The notes under the pieces: model-generated
The model's database searches: none
What the model saw: only the letters and a program-made list of their open reading frames with translations
What the model was told of the DNA's origin: nothing
In this document: in pieces, positions 23,764-31,488 of the stretch
How the letters are laid out: each line of letters opens with the position of its first letter
Position numbering within the stretch: position 1 is the stretch's first letter
Position numbers and translations under genes: made by a program
From: a virus
Virus record (IMG/VR): IMGVR_UViG_3300039309_000221
Coordinates: 1-52,776 of that record
Length of the DNA stretch: 52,776 nt
Direction: 5' to 3' (one strand)

Positions 23764-24840
23764 ATGACAACAATAAAACAATTTTTAACCGCTCGACCAA
23801 AACTACTCACTCTTTATGTTAAGGTCGGAACGAGGCTGACCGACATATTAGCCTCGCTTTCTAAAAATGTTTCCGAGCATTTACGATTTATGCTTTATGA
23901 TAGAGAAAAAGATTTTGCCGAAAAGAAAGCTGCGGCAGAAAAGCTTTTAGAGGAGATGGAAGAAAATAAATATAAAGAGCTAAAATTATCAGAAATTGAT
24001 AAGATTAAAATGGATTTTCTTAAAAAAGAATATAGTAAGATAAATGATGTTAAAGTAAAACGACATTTTTCAGATACAGATTATATTGACCTAAATAGAA
24101 TTAGGCAATACGATATAGCTGAAAAAGTTTTTAATGAGATTAAAGAAAAGAATAAAGATATTGATTTTCGTAAGTTTCTGCAACTAACAGATTTATCAAT
24201 GATAGATAGTCCTCTTTCCCAAGAAAATACTTTTGATAAGGAAAAGTTTGAGGAAGCAAAAAAGACACACGAAAAAATAATGTTAGCTATTAAAAATATG
24301 AGCAATCGATTTGATAGATATGGGCAGCATAATCACGATCATATTAATTTTTCTGATTGGGAATTAGATGAAAATAATAATTATGCTAATAATGAAATTG
24401 AGGATATGGAAAAGCGACTTGTAATACTTGGAGAAAAAATACAATCAGTGAAAGCACAAAAAGAAATAGAAGAACAAAAGCCAGAACCAATTGTTTTTCA
24501 ATCATCGGTAGATATAAGCACACAGAGTATATCCGATTTTGATCAGCATTTGACGGATGCACAAAAAGATATTGAGGCAAATAAAGAAGTTTCACCAGTA
24601 ATCTCATTAATTTTAGATAAATCGCCGACAAAAGATGAATTAGAAGAGTTTAAGAAGACTTTCGAGGAAACAAAGAAAAATAATAATTGTTGTATGCTTA
24701 ATCATTCATCTAAAATAGAATTGGTCGAATTAAAGGAAGATGATAAGCAAATAACATTTGATGACTACATCAAAACCAAAGATACAGTCAATGCTAATGT
24801 TTCTGGTTTTGAGACAGTTATTGTGGGAGAAAACAAATGA
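23764..24840 (+). CDS. Unknown 358-aa acidic coiled-coil protein
   Basis: A 358-residue, highly charged, mostly helical protein. A coiled coil is likely at about 50-80 (E-K-D-F-A-E-K-K-A-A-A-E-K-L-L-E-E-M) and again near 210-240. The N-terminal 45 residues (T-A-R-P-K-L-L-T-L-Y-V-K-V-G-T-R-L-T-D) are more hydrophobic. A Cys pair (N-N-C-C-M) lies near the C-terminus. No family is recognised. AAGGAG and a promoter-like element precede it, so this gene starts the operon that includes the RecA region. Confidence 0.6.
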   Translation: MTTIKQFLTARPKLLTLYVKVGTRLTDILASLSKNVSEHLRFMLYDREKDFAEKKAAAEKLLEEMEENKYKELKLSEIDKIKMDFLKKEYSKINDVKVKRHFSDTDYIDLNRIRQYDIAEKVFNEIKEKNKDIDFRKFLQLTDLSMIDSPLSQENTFDKEKFEEAKKTHEKIMLAIKNMSNRFDRYGQHNHDHINFSDWELDENNNYANNEIEDMEKRLVILGEKIQSVKAQKEIEEQKPEPIVFQSSVDISTQSISDFDQHLTDAQKDIEANKEVSPVISLILDKSPTKDELEEFKKTFEETKKNNNCCMLNHSSKIELVELKEDDKQITFDDYIKTKDTVNANVSGFETVIVGENK

Positions 24841-25652
24841 AATGTTTCAGTTGTGAGACAGAAATTAACCCAAGGTGGAAAAATGCAATAGAGAGTAATG
24901 TTTGTCCTTTTTGCGGCGAACACATTGTTGATGAAAAGTTGAAGACATTGCTCTCAACATTAAGAGAAACAATGGATGGAATGAAAGAGTTTCAGCAAGA
25001 GCTCGATGATTGGATGTTATCAAATCATAACTACATAAAGACGAATGCAGAAAATCTGCATACTTTCATTCCAAAGGAAATATTAAAAGAGGCGGCGAAG
25101 GAAGATAAAGAAGAGTTTGAGAAGCGAAAGAATAAGAAGTTTAAGACAAAGGTGAGCACAGATTTAGGTGAAGAAGAAGTCGTCGTCGAACAAATACAAT
25201 CAAATGAAGAGGCAAACGAGTTTGCAAAGCGAGCAGAAGCGACGAAGTTTACAGAGAAAACACAATCATTAAAAGAAAAGGTTAAGCAGATTAAAAGCGG
25301 TGGCGCCGCTGCGTTGACAGCAATGGGCGGAGGCGTTATAACTGCTGATATGGTTTCTAATCTGGATAAAGCAGATGTTTCATTATATGAGAGCCAAATA
25401 ACAGGTGGTGCCGATATGGAAGCGCTGACAGGCGGCGAGCCATATGAATATGGCGATCCAAATGATGAAATAGATGATATAGGAGTTGATGATGATTTGC
25501 CACCATCACCTTTTGTTAATATGCCGGTTAAAAAAGCAGGAAGATCACAGCAGCAACAAGCCGATCTCGATAAATTAAGAGCATTGCAGGCAAACGCTGG
25601 CGGAGCGAGAAAAAGATTGCTTTCAGGAAAAGGTGGGTTTTCGAGAGGATAA
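24837..25652 (+). CDS. Zinc-ribbon protein with acidic linker (271 aa)
   Basis: The ATG overlaps the preceding stop (ATGA). The N-terminus C-F-S-C and C-P-F-C (residues 3-26) form a zinc ribbon. A helical coiled-coil region (about 35-145) comes next, then a Gly/Ala/Asp-rich flexible part with G-G-G-A-D-M and D-D-I-G-V-D-D-D-L. It ends R-L-L-S-G-K-G-G-F-S-R-G. The layout resembles a DNA- or RNAP-interacting adapter, but no family can be named. Confidence 0.6.
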   Translation: MKCFSCETEINPRWKNAIESNVCPFCGEHIVDEKLKTLLSTLRETMDGMKEFQQELDDWMLSNHNYIKTNAENLHTFIPKEILKEAAKEDKEEFEKRKNKKFKTKVSTDLGEEEVVVEQIQSNEEANEFAKRAEATKFTEKTQSLKEKVKQIKSGGAAALTAMGGGVITADMVSNLDKADVSLYESQITGGADMEALTGGEPYEYGDPNDEIDDIGVDDDLPPSPFVNMPVKKAGRSQQQQADLDKLRALQANAGGARKRLLSGKGGFSRG

Positions 25653-25653
25653 T

Positions 25654-26016
25654 ATGGTGATTAGAGTAGTAGATAATAAGAAACTACTAATGACGGTAGA
25701 GGAAAGTGCTCTTTATGATAGAATTGTGTCCAGTTATACGAATACTACAAATAATGGAAAAGATCTATTCCAAGATCTTTTTGAAACTGATGATAATGGA
25801 ATAATAAGAGCACTCATCCCTCCTTCGAAGAAAAGAACCTCATTTGAGGTATGGATATTTTTAGTTAATCTAATGGTCTCTCAACACATCGCTATTATGT
25901 ATGAACAAGCCGCGGATGTTGCGACACAATTTAAGGCAAAGATGGCGGAATTAGATAAAAAGATTGCAGAGGTAGATCAAAAACTAAAACGATTGGATAA
26001 GAAGAAAGGCGAATAA
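25654..26016 (+). CDS. Unknown 120-aa protein with C-terminal coiled coil
   Basis: ATG 25654 follows GAGAGGA; a TTG at 25633 is an in-frame alternative. It has a globular N-terminal half (S-A-L-Y-D-R-I-V-S-S-Y) and a hydrophobic central helix (F-E-V-W-I-F-L-V-N-L-M-V). A regular charged coiled coil ends in K-K-K. The tight spacing to neighbours (2 bases to the next ATG) implies a complex with the adjacent 26019 product. Function unknown. Confidence 0.6.
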   Translation: MVIRVVDNKKLLMTVEESALYDRIVSSYTNTTNNGKDLFQDLFETDDNGIIRALIPPSKKRTSFEVWIFLVNLMVSQHIAIMYEQAADVATQFKAKMAELDKKIAEVDQKLKRLDKKKGE

Positions 26017-26018
26017 TA

Positions 26019-26531
26019 ATGGCTACATTAGGAGAGTTCATCGGAGAAGGAATGGAAGATGATTTTTTAGATTTTGATCTTTCCGAGATACAGGAAATAT
26101 TGAATAATCTCAAAAATACAAATGCTATTGATTTAGCACATAGTGAATATTTGCAGCAAAGATGCTTAAATGGAGCAGATGTTCTTATCGAGTATCTCGG
26201 TAAATTAACAAAAATGGCTGGGTTTTATGAAACAAAGATTAATACAGCGAAGAATAAAGCAAGCTTGGAATATCAGAGCCCCGATGGAAAAAAAGCGAGC
26301 ACCGATATAAGGATATGGGCGGGAGCGGTCGCTCCCGAAGTTGAAGAGCTGCAAATAAAAATGGCAAAAATAAAAGCAAGTCGCTTGGTCATCGAAAAGA
26401 AATATGATTTGTTGATCAAAGCTCATCATCATTGGAAGAGCATAAGTGATGGATATAAGAAGAGCATACTAGGATATTCAGCGCCAGTTTTTAATGACGA
26501 AAAAGACGAAATACCCGAAGGATATCGGTAA
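26019..26531 (+). CDS. Possible UvsY-like recombination mediator
   Basis: A 170-residue, mainly helical protein directly upstream of recA. The order L-x-x-Y ... L-I-E-Y-L-G-K-L ... Y-E-T-K-I-N-T-A-K-N-K-A-S-L-E-Y, then a long helix and a last helix near the C-terminus, follows the layout of T4 UvsY (137 residues), which loads UvsX onto SSB-coated DNA. The likeness is in pattern and position only; residues were compared by eye. UvsY itself is a hexameric accessory of UvsX. RecA, SSB and SbcC/D genes in the same window make a mediator expected. Could equally be an unrelated helical protein. Confidence 0.4.
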   Translation: MATLGEFIGEGMEDDFLDFDLSEIQEILNNLKNTNAIDLAHSEYLQQRCLNGADVLIEYLGKLTKMAGFYETKINTAKNKASLEYQSPDGKKASTDIRIWAGAVAPEVEELQIKMAKIKASRLVIEKKYDLLIKAHHHWKSISDGYKKSILGYSAPVFNDEKDEIPEGYR

Positions 26532-26578
26532 AATAAAAAGATATAGCGAAAAATCAAAAAAGATAAAAAGTCGTAGAG

Positions 26579-26592
26579 CGTGATATATAGAG
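26579..26592 (+). promoter_or_regulatory. CGTGATATATAGAG promoter-like element upstream of recA
   Basis: The same 14-mer as at 23734-23747, located 24 bases before the recA ATG 26617, in an 85-base gene-free gap. The perfect identity of 14 bases in two intergenic gaps is unlikely by chance even at this base composition. No -35 box is visible. Confidence 0.55.
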
Positions 26593-26616
26593 TATGAACA
26601 TTTTGAGAGGATGATT

Positions 26617-27849
26617 ATGGCGAAGGACGCAAAAACAGATAAACTTACTGCATTTTTTAGAAGCTTTGCAGAAGCAGATGAGGCACTTAATTTTAGAATG
26701 GCTTGTGAAACAGTGGGAGAAAAGACCGACGTTATATCAACTGGAACACCATCGCTCGACGATGCGTTGGCGTGTGGCGGATTGCCCTGCGGCAGATTGA
26801 TACAGTACTACGGTGCGGCGGCATCGGGCAAAACTTTAATGAGCCTATTAGCTATTAAAGAGGCGCAAAAAAAAGATCCTACTGCGCGACAGTTATTTAT
26901 AGATGCAGAACAGACTTTTTCTTCAACTTGGGCAGATACTCTCGGCGTTGATACTTCGCGTGTTATTCTAATCGAAGGAGATCTTTCTAGCAATGGAAGA
27001 CGCTTATTTGAGATGTTGCTTGGTGTTCCAAAAGAAAACGCAAAACATATTCTTTCAGGAAAGAGTAGAGAGGGACTGCTTGATAAAATAATGAATAAAG
27101 AGAAAGAGTATAACATAAATATTATTGTGCTTGATAGCCTTGGAGCAATCGTGCCGCCCCAAGAAGACACGGCAGCAATTGGTAAGCAAAATATGGCACT
27201 ATTATCAAGATTTTTGACAACAACTTTCCGTAAGCTTTCTCTTGAAGTTAAAAAAGCAAATATTCCATTTGTTATTATCAATCACCAAAAGGCATCATTT
27301 GATATGTATGGGGCAAGCCATAGCTATTCTGGTGGAAACTCATATACTCACTTTTTAAGCGTTAATATCTATTTTGAGGCAGTTAATCGCGCAGACGCAA
27401 AAATATTAGATGAGAATGAAAATAGAATTGGATCAACTATACGGGCGTGCGCGGAGAAGAATAAGCTTGGTCCGCACCCTCGTCGATGCGAATTTAAGGT
27501 TAATTTTAGCTCTGGTATTATTGATAGGCATGAAGAGATTGGAAAGCTTGCAACTGACTATGATATTGTTCTTCGTCCCAATAATGTGATGTATCAATAT
27601 GGTGATGTAAAATGGCGCGGCGAGGGAGCATTTTTAGACGCCATTAAATCCTCTCCATCTCTTGCTCTCGAATTAGAGCAAAAGATAGAGCAGGCAAGAG
27701 ACACGAAATGGGAAAGAAAACGAGCCGAACAAGAGGCAATAAAAGCTGGTGAAATCCCAACGGCATCTAAAAAGCCCTCGGCATTAGATTTTATTAATTC
27801 ATCAAAAGATGAAGAAGAAAATGATCTTTCAGAAGTTGAAGGAGAATAA
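26617..27849 (+). CDS. recA: RecA/UvsX family recombinase
   Basis: ATG 26617 is preferred because GAGAGG sits six bases ahead (an ATG at 26611 lies too near it); this gives 410 residues. The core has I-S-T-G-T-P-S-L-D-D-A-L and Walker A G-A-A-A-S-G-K-T at 66-73. F-I-D-A-E-Q-T-F carries the catalytic Glu (E98), Walker B is I-I-V-L-D-S-L-G-A, and loop regions lie near M-A-L-L-S-R. Its N-terminal and C-terminal parts differ from bacterial RecA, and the C-terminal tail is acidic (D-E-E-E-N-D-L-S-E-V-E-G-E). It performs strand exchange in phage recombination-dependent replication and repair. It lies with a mediator-like gene, and the SSB gene is about 1 kb downstream. Confidence 0.93.
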   Translation: MAKDAKTDKLTAFFRSFAEADEALNFRMACETVGEKTDVISTGTPSLDDALACGGLPCGRLIQYYGAAASGKTLMSLLAIKEAQKKDPTARQLFIDAEQTFSSTWADTLGVDTSRVILIEGDLSSNGRRLFEMLLGVPKENAKHILSGKSREGLLDKIMNKEKEYNINIIVLDSLGAIVPPQEDTAAIGKQNMALLSRFLTTTFRKLSLEVKKANIPFVIINHQKASFDMYGASHSYSGGNSYTHFLSVNIYFEAVNRADAKILDENENRIGSTIRACAEKNKLGPHPRRCEFKVNFSSGIIDRHEEIGKLATDYDIVLRPNNVMYQYGDVKWRGEGAFLDAIKSSPSLALELEQKIEQARDTKWERKRAEQEAIKAGEIPTASKKPSALDFINSSKDEEENDLSEVEGE

Positions 27850-27852
27850 CAT

Positions 27853-28188
27853 ATGTCATCAGATTTTGCAATAGCGCCAACATTAACTCTCCCATCGGCT
27901 ACGAGCCGAACGAAACCATCATATCTCATCGTTTTAGAGAGTAGTAGCTTCCTCCCATCGAAAAAAACTTCCGCCGCACCAGCGAGACGCTTCATAACAT
28001 TCGATAAGCCATCGCTGCTCAACGGTTTCGTAGAAGTAAAAGGATTTTGGACAGAGTTATCAGAAGAGATAATATCGGCTACATTTTCAGATGTAATCTC
28101 TAATATTCCAAAAGAAGAGGTGGTCGAACTTATGATACCGTTTCATAAGATTGACTATATGAAGAGTTTAGTATTCAAGCAGAAGTAA
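27853..28188 (+). CDS. Unknown 111-aa protein
   Basis: AAGGAG precedes ATG 27853 at good distance, directly after recA. The N-terminal 50 residues are Ser/Thr/Pro rich and basic; the C-terminal half is compact (F-I-T-F-D-K-P-S-L-L-N-G-F-V-E-V-K-G-F-W, then E-E-V-V-E-L-M-I-P-F-H-K-I-D). A long opposite-strand frame overlaps its 5' half, but the ribosome site and the operon order favour the + strand. No family is recognised. Confidence 0.6.
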   Translation: MSSDFAIAPTLTLPSATSRTKPSYLIVLESSSFLPSKKTSAAPARRFITFDKPSLLNGFVEVKGFWTELSEEIISATFSDVISNIPKEEVVELMIPFHKIDYMKSLVFKQK

Positions 28189-28203
28189 AGAAAGGAAATT
28201 ATT

Positions 28204-28458
28204 ATGAATATAACTAAAACGGAAGTTGTTTTGGATCAAGTTAATTTGACAAGAGCTTTACAGTTGCAAAAAATAGCGCTGCTTGATTATGGAGTTTCTT
28301 TAGAAGAAGACGGATCCTTACCAGAAGGTAAATATGGCACATATTGGAGAGTATGTTTATCTTGTGGTGATTATGGTGAGCAATTTGTGACTGATTATAC
28401 TATGTTTGCTTTATCACCATTAAATGGAATTGTTGAGTTTTTCGTTAGAAATGAATAA
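28204..28458 (+). CDS. Unknown 84-aa protein
   Basis: AAAGGAAA precedes ATG 28204. A short alpha/beta protein with one C-x2-C (V-C-L-S-C-G-D-Y-G) that could be a half zinc ribbon, and a beta-rich end (N-G-I-V-E-F-F-V-R). Unknown function. It belongs to the recA-ssb operon by position. Confidence 0.6.
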   Translation: MNITKTEVVLDQVNLTRALQLQKIALLDYGVSLEEDGSLPEGKYGTYWRVCLSCGDYGEQFVTDYTMFALSPLNGIVEFFVRNE

Positions 28459-28507
28459 AGATTTTGCAAAATAAACAGCAAAAATAAAGAAAGGAAAGGG
28501 TATTAAT

Positions 28508-28786
28508 ATGGCATATAATAAGAATGTAAATCAGGTTGATAATTTGGTTCTATCGAAGACATTGCGAACAATGGAGAATAATCATTCTTCATTTGTCGGA
28601 ACAATGACATCATTAAAAGCAAAGATAAACAGGATTTGCAGTAAAGGACAGAGAACGGCTCTACCAAAGTCCCCAGCGGCTTTGAGAGTTGTTGTCAACA
28701 GAATAGCAAATAGATTGCGATCCCGTGGAGTTTCGTTATTCTTTCGTAGAACGGCGCAAGCTCGATTGGCAAGCTTTCTCAAATAG
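28508..28786 (+). CDS. Small basic protein (92 aa), possible nucleic-acid binding
   Basis: GGAAAGGG precedes ATG 28508. The product is strongly basic with R/K spread throughout: K-A-K-I-N-R-I-C-S-K-G-Q-R, R-V-V-V-N-R-I-A-N-R-L-R-S-R-G and F-F-R-R-T-A-Q-A-R. A helix followed by a basic helix fits DNA or RNA binding. No family is named. It lies between recA and the SSB gene. Confidence 0.6.
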   Translation: MAYNKNVNQVDNLVLSKTLRTMENNHSSFVGTMTSLKAKINRICSKGQRTALPKSPAALRVVVNRIANRLRSRGVSLFFRRTAQARLASFLK

Positions 28787-28865
28787 ATCATCATTAAATA
28801 GTTTAATGTTGAAATAGATAGAGTTCAATAACGAACAATAGATAAAATAACAAAAGGAAAATAAT

Positions 28866-29669
28866 ATGGCAACACAGAAATATGGCGAGATATCATATAA
28901 TGAAGATGGCGGATCATCAAATAGAAGAGAAGGTAATGGTAAAGATCTATTCCTTCGACTTAATAAAGGTCCGGAGAATTATATAAGATTGCTAACAAAT
29001 CCATATCAGTATACAATGCATAAAATTATTCTTGATGTGAATAATAAGAAGGATTATGGGCAGAAAGTTGGATGCTCAATGGCTAATGGAGGGTCGTGCC
29101 CTGCGTGTGATTGGGTAGCCGCTCAATTAGCAAGTGGCGCGGCGACAGAAGAGGAAGCAAAGAAAATGGGACCAAAGATGCGGTGGCTATTTGGATGTAT
29201 TGATAGAACAACGGGACAATATAAAATATTAGATGTTTCTTGGGCAGTTTTCTCACAAATTAAGAAACATGCGCAAAATGTAAAACATTGGGGGGATCCT
29301 AAAAACTTCGATATAAATATAAATGTGGACCCAAATGCCCCTCCAATGAATTATTATACGGTGCAAACCGTTCCACCAGTAAGCAAAGTGCTTTCAGCAG
29401 AAGATCAGAGTATTAAGGACAAGTTCCTCGACCTTGATGATCTAAAACGAAGGTCAAGTCCTCCATCAGTTGAATCAGTTCAGAAACGAATGACCTATAT
29501 ATTAGGACACGCGGGAACAGAGGGAACTACAACAACACAAGCCAAAACAACAACTGCTACACCAGCGGTAGCAGCTAAAAAGCCAGTAGCCAAGCCTACG
29601 CCAAAACCAGTAGTCGTTCCTGATGAAAGTGATGATCAGGAGGATTTTCCTGACTATGATCAACAATAA
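28866..29669 (+). CDS. gp32-like single-stranded DNA-binding protein
   Basis: A 267-residue protein with the T4 gp32-like layout. It has a basic, flexible N-terminus and an OB-fold core with a zinc site (C-S-M-A-N-G-G-S-C-P-A-C-D-W). Aromatic surface strands (W-L-F-G-C-I-D, W-A-V-F, Y-Y-T-V-Q) follow, then a Lys/Pro/Thr linker and an acidic tail D-E-S-D-D-Q-E-D-F-P-D-Y-D-Q-Q. The acidic tail is the usual protein-docking and auto-inhibitory end of SSBs. F-P-D-Y is shared with the polymerase C-terminus. It coats single-stranded DNA and organises recombination and replication proteins. AAAAGGAAAA precedes the ATG. Confidence 0.85.
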   Translation: MATQKYGEISYNEDGGSSNRREGNGKDLFLRLNKGPENYIRLLTNPYQYTMHKIILDVNNKKDYGQKVGCSMANGGSCPACDWVAAQLASGAATEEEAKKMGPKMRWLFGCIDRTTGQYKILDVSWAVFSQIKKHAQNVKHWGDPKNFDININVDPNAPPMNYYTVQTVPPVSKVLSAEDQSIKDKFLDLDDLKRRSSPPSVESVQKRMTYILGHAGTEGTTTTQAKTTTATPAVAAKKPVAKPTPKPVVVPDESDDQEDFPDYDQQ

Positions 29670-29688
29670 AGTTAATTAAATATTAACT

Positions 29689-29724
29689 AAATAAGGGATC
29701 GAAAGTTAATTTGATCCCTTATTT
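29689..29724 (+). terminator. Intrinsic terminator after the SSB gene
   Basis: AAATAAGGGATC (29689-29700) pairs perfectly with GATCCCTTATTT (29713-29724), loop 12 bases, followed by a T-rich run (GTTATTATATTTT). It lies 20 bases after the SSB stop. Its AAGGGATCGAA core is shared with the second terminator at 30865. Confidence 0.75.
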
Positions 29725-29747
29725 GTTATTATATTTTGGATATAAAA

Positions 29748-30860
29748 ATGGTAAAAAAGCATTCTTCAACAGAAGAGTTTAAAGGGAGAGCATATAAAAA
29801 ACATAATGGATACTATACTTATGAAAAAGTTGAATATATAGATGCTAAAACAAATGTGTTAATAACATGCCCAAAACATGGAGATTTTCCACAAACACCA
29901 AATCATCATTTATCTGGTCAAGGATGTAAAAAATGTTATCATGAAAGTAAAATAATAAAACAAGAAAACTTTATAGAGAGAACATTTATAATTCATAGCG
30001 GATATTATACATACAATAATGTTATATATAAAAACATGGACACCAATATATTAATAACATGTCCAAAACATGGAGACTTTCCGCAAAGACCTGATTCTCA
30101 TTTAGAAGGAAAAGGATGTCCTAATTGTGGATTAGAAAGACAGTCATTAAGACAAATATATTCAAAAGAAGAGTTTGAGCAGCTAGGATACAAAAAACAC
30201 AATGGATACTATACTTATGAAAAGACTGAATATGTAGATGCTAAAACAGATGTATTCATAACATGTCCAAAACATGGAGCTTTTTTACAAAAGCCAGTTT
30301 CTCATTTACAGGGACATGGATGTGGTTATTGTGCTAATGAAAAACGAGCAGAAAAATCCTCTTATTCGGAAGAAGAGTTTAAACAATTAGCTTATGAAGA
30401 ACATAATGGATATTATACATATAATAATACTATTTATATAAACAGTATAACAGACGTATTAATAACGTGTCCAATTCATGGAGATTTTCCACAAACACCA
30501 GTTTCTCATTTACAAGGACATGGTTGTTGGAAGTGCGCTGGAAGCACATCGAAAGGCGAGTCAGAATGGATAGCATCATTTAATAATCCAAATATAATAA
30601 AGCCAAAATCTTTAAGAATTAATGATAAGTGGTATAAACCAGATGGCTATGATGCAACAACAGGCACAATATATGAATATAATGGAGATTATTTTCACGG
30701 AAACCCAGCCTTATATAAGGCAGAAGATTTTCATCCAAATATTAAAAAGACCTATGGTGAATTATATCAAGAAACATTAAAAAAAGAAGATATATATAAA
30801 TCCGCAGGATATAAGGTAATATCTATTTGGGAAAGTGATTGGAAAAAGATAATTGAATAA
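29748..30860 (+). CDS. Zinc-knuckle-array plus Vsr-like nuclease (homing endonuclease), four repeats
   Basis: ATG 29748 (M-V-K-K) matches the M-V-K-R start of the 17833 protein; TTG 29736 is less likely. Within the 370 residues are four repeats of the Y-x-Y-x-x-x-x-Y / C-P-x-H-G-x-F / S-H-L-x-G / C-x2-C type. A nuclease end follows with G-E-S-E-W, K-P-D-G-Y-D and Y-E-Y-N-G-D-Y-F-H-G-N-P, then I-W-E-S-D-W. It is the second member of this family in the window. It stands between the SSB terminator and the resolvase gene, with a similar hairpin on either side. It shares a 35-base exact match with the 31485 gene, a sign of recent common origin or gene conversion. Confidence 0.75.
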   Translation: MVKKHSSTEEFKGRAYKKHNGYYTYEKVEYIDAKTNVLITCPKHGDFPQTPNHHLSGQGCKKCYHESKIIKQENFIERTFIIHSGYYTYNNVIYKNMDTNILITCPKHGDFPQRPDSHLEGKGCPNCGLERQSLRQIYSKEEFEQLGYKKHNGYYTYEKTEYVDAKTDVFITCPKHGAFLQKPVSHLQGHGCGYCANEKRAEKSSYSEEEFKQLAYEEHNGYYTYNNTIYINSITDVLITCPIHGDFPQTPVSHLQGHGCWKCAGSTSKGESEWIASFNNPNIIKPKSLRINDKWYKPDGYDATTGTIYEYNGDYFHGNPALYKAEDFHPNIKKTYGELYQETLKKEDIYKSAGYKVISIWESDWKKIIE

Positions 30861-30864
30861 TTCC

Positions 30865-30900
30865 AAAGGGATCGAATTAGTTTTCGATCCCTTTTCTTTT
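30865..30900 (+). terminator. Intrinsic terminator after the 29748 gene
   Basis: AAAGGGATCGAA (30865-30876) pairs perfectly with TTCGATCCCTTT (30883-30894), loop six bases, followed by TCTTTTTATC. It resembles the hairpin on the other side of the endonuclease gene (29689-29724), with the shared core AAGGGATCGAA ... GATCCCTT. Confidence 0.85.
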
Positions 30901-30912
30901 TATCTCATATGT

Positions 30913-30921
30913 TGATATATA
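30913..30921 (+). promoter_or_regulatory. TGATATATA element directly before the RuvC gene
   Basis: TGATATATA lies just after the terminator and six bases before ATG 30928. If it is a -10 box, the transcript would begin near the ATG and lack a leader. A similarly close copy precedes the 5210 gene. Weak evidence on its own. Confidence 0.3.
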
Positions 30922-30927
30922 TGATGT

Positions 30928-31488
30928 ATGAGCATTAAAAGAATAATGGGATTAGATATATCGAGCAAAACTATTGGTTGGGGCATATTAGATGTTAATA
31001 TTGAAACAAAAGAGATTAAGTATATAGATAGTGGTATTTATCATCCCTTAAAAAAAGGACATTTAATAGAAAAATTGTCTCATACAAGAGAGGCAATAAT
31101 AGATATTATATATGAATATAATCCAGATGAAATTGTTATAGAAGATATATTATTATATATCGCAAATAGATCTACCGCCAAAACTATTGTTTGTTTAGCC
31201 ACATTTAACCGTATGATATGTCTTTTAGCATATGATTATCTTAATAAGATTCCTAATTTAATATCAGTTTCTAATATTAGAAAAAGTATTAAGTTAAATA
31301 AAAAAGATAAAATGCCTATAAAAGAAGAAATACCCGAAATAATTGAAAAAAGATTAAATATAAAGTTTCCGTATTATTACAATACGCGTGGTAAAGATAA
31401 AGGAAAAAAAATACATATATCAAGTTATGATAGAAGTGATGCGCTAGCATGCGCGTTATCATTTGCATTAGATATGAATAAAAAATGA
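30928..31488 (+). CDS. ruvC: RuvC-like Holliday junction resolvase
   Basis: A 186-residue RNase H-fold protein. The catalytic acids are in order: M-G-L-D-I-S with D10, V-I-E-D-I with E72, and Y-D-R-S-D-A-L-A with D168/D171. G-W-G-I-L-D after the first Asp and the final A-L-A-C-A-L-S-F-A helix fit the RuvC family. It cuts four-way junctions, as needed before packaging of branched phage DNA. No ribosome site is apparent upstream. It is flanked on both sides by homing-endonuclease-like genes. It overlaps the next gene by ATGA. Confidence 0.85.
   Translation: MSIKRIMGLDISSKTIGWGILDVNIETKEIKYIDSGIYHPLKKGHLIEKLSHTREAIIDIIYEYNPDEIVIEDILLYIANRSTAKTIVCLATFNRMICLLAYDYLNKIPNLISVSNIRKSIKLNKKDKMPIKEEIPEIIEKRLNIKFPYYYNTRGKDKGKKIHISSYDRSDALACALSFALDMNKK

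Noticed and set aside
27594-28022. 142-codon opposite-strand open frame overlapping recA and the next gene
   Set aside because: No ribosome site, Ser/Ala-rich shadow composition, and the + strand genes have clear motifs and ribosome sites.
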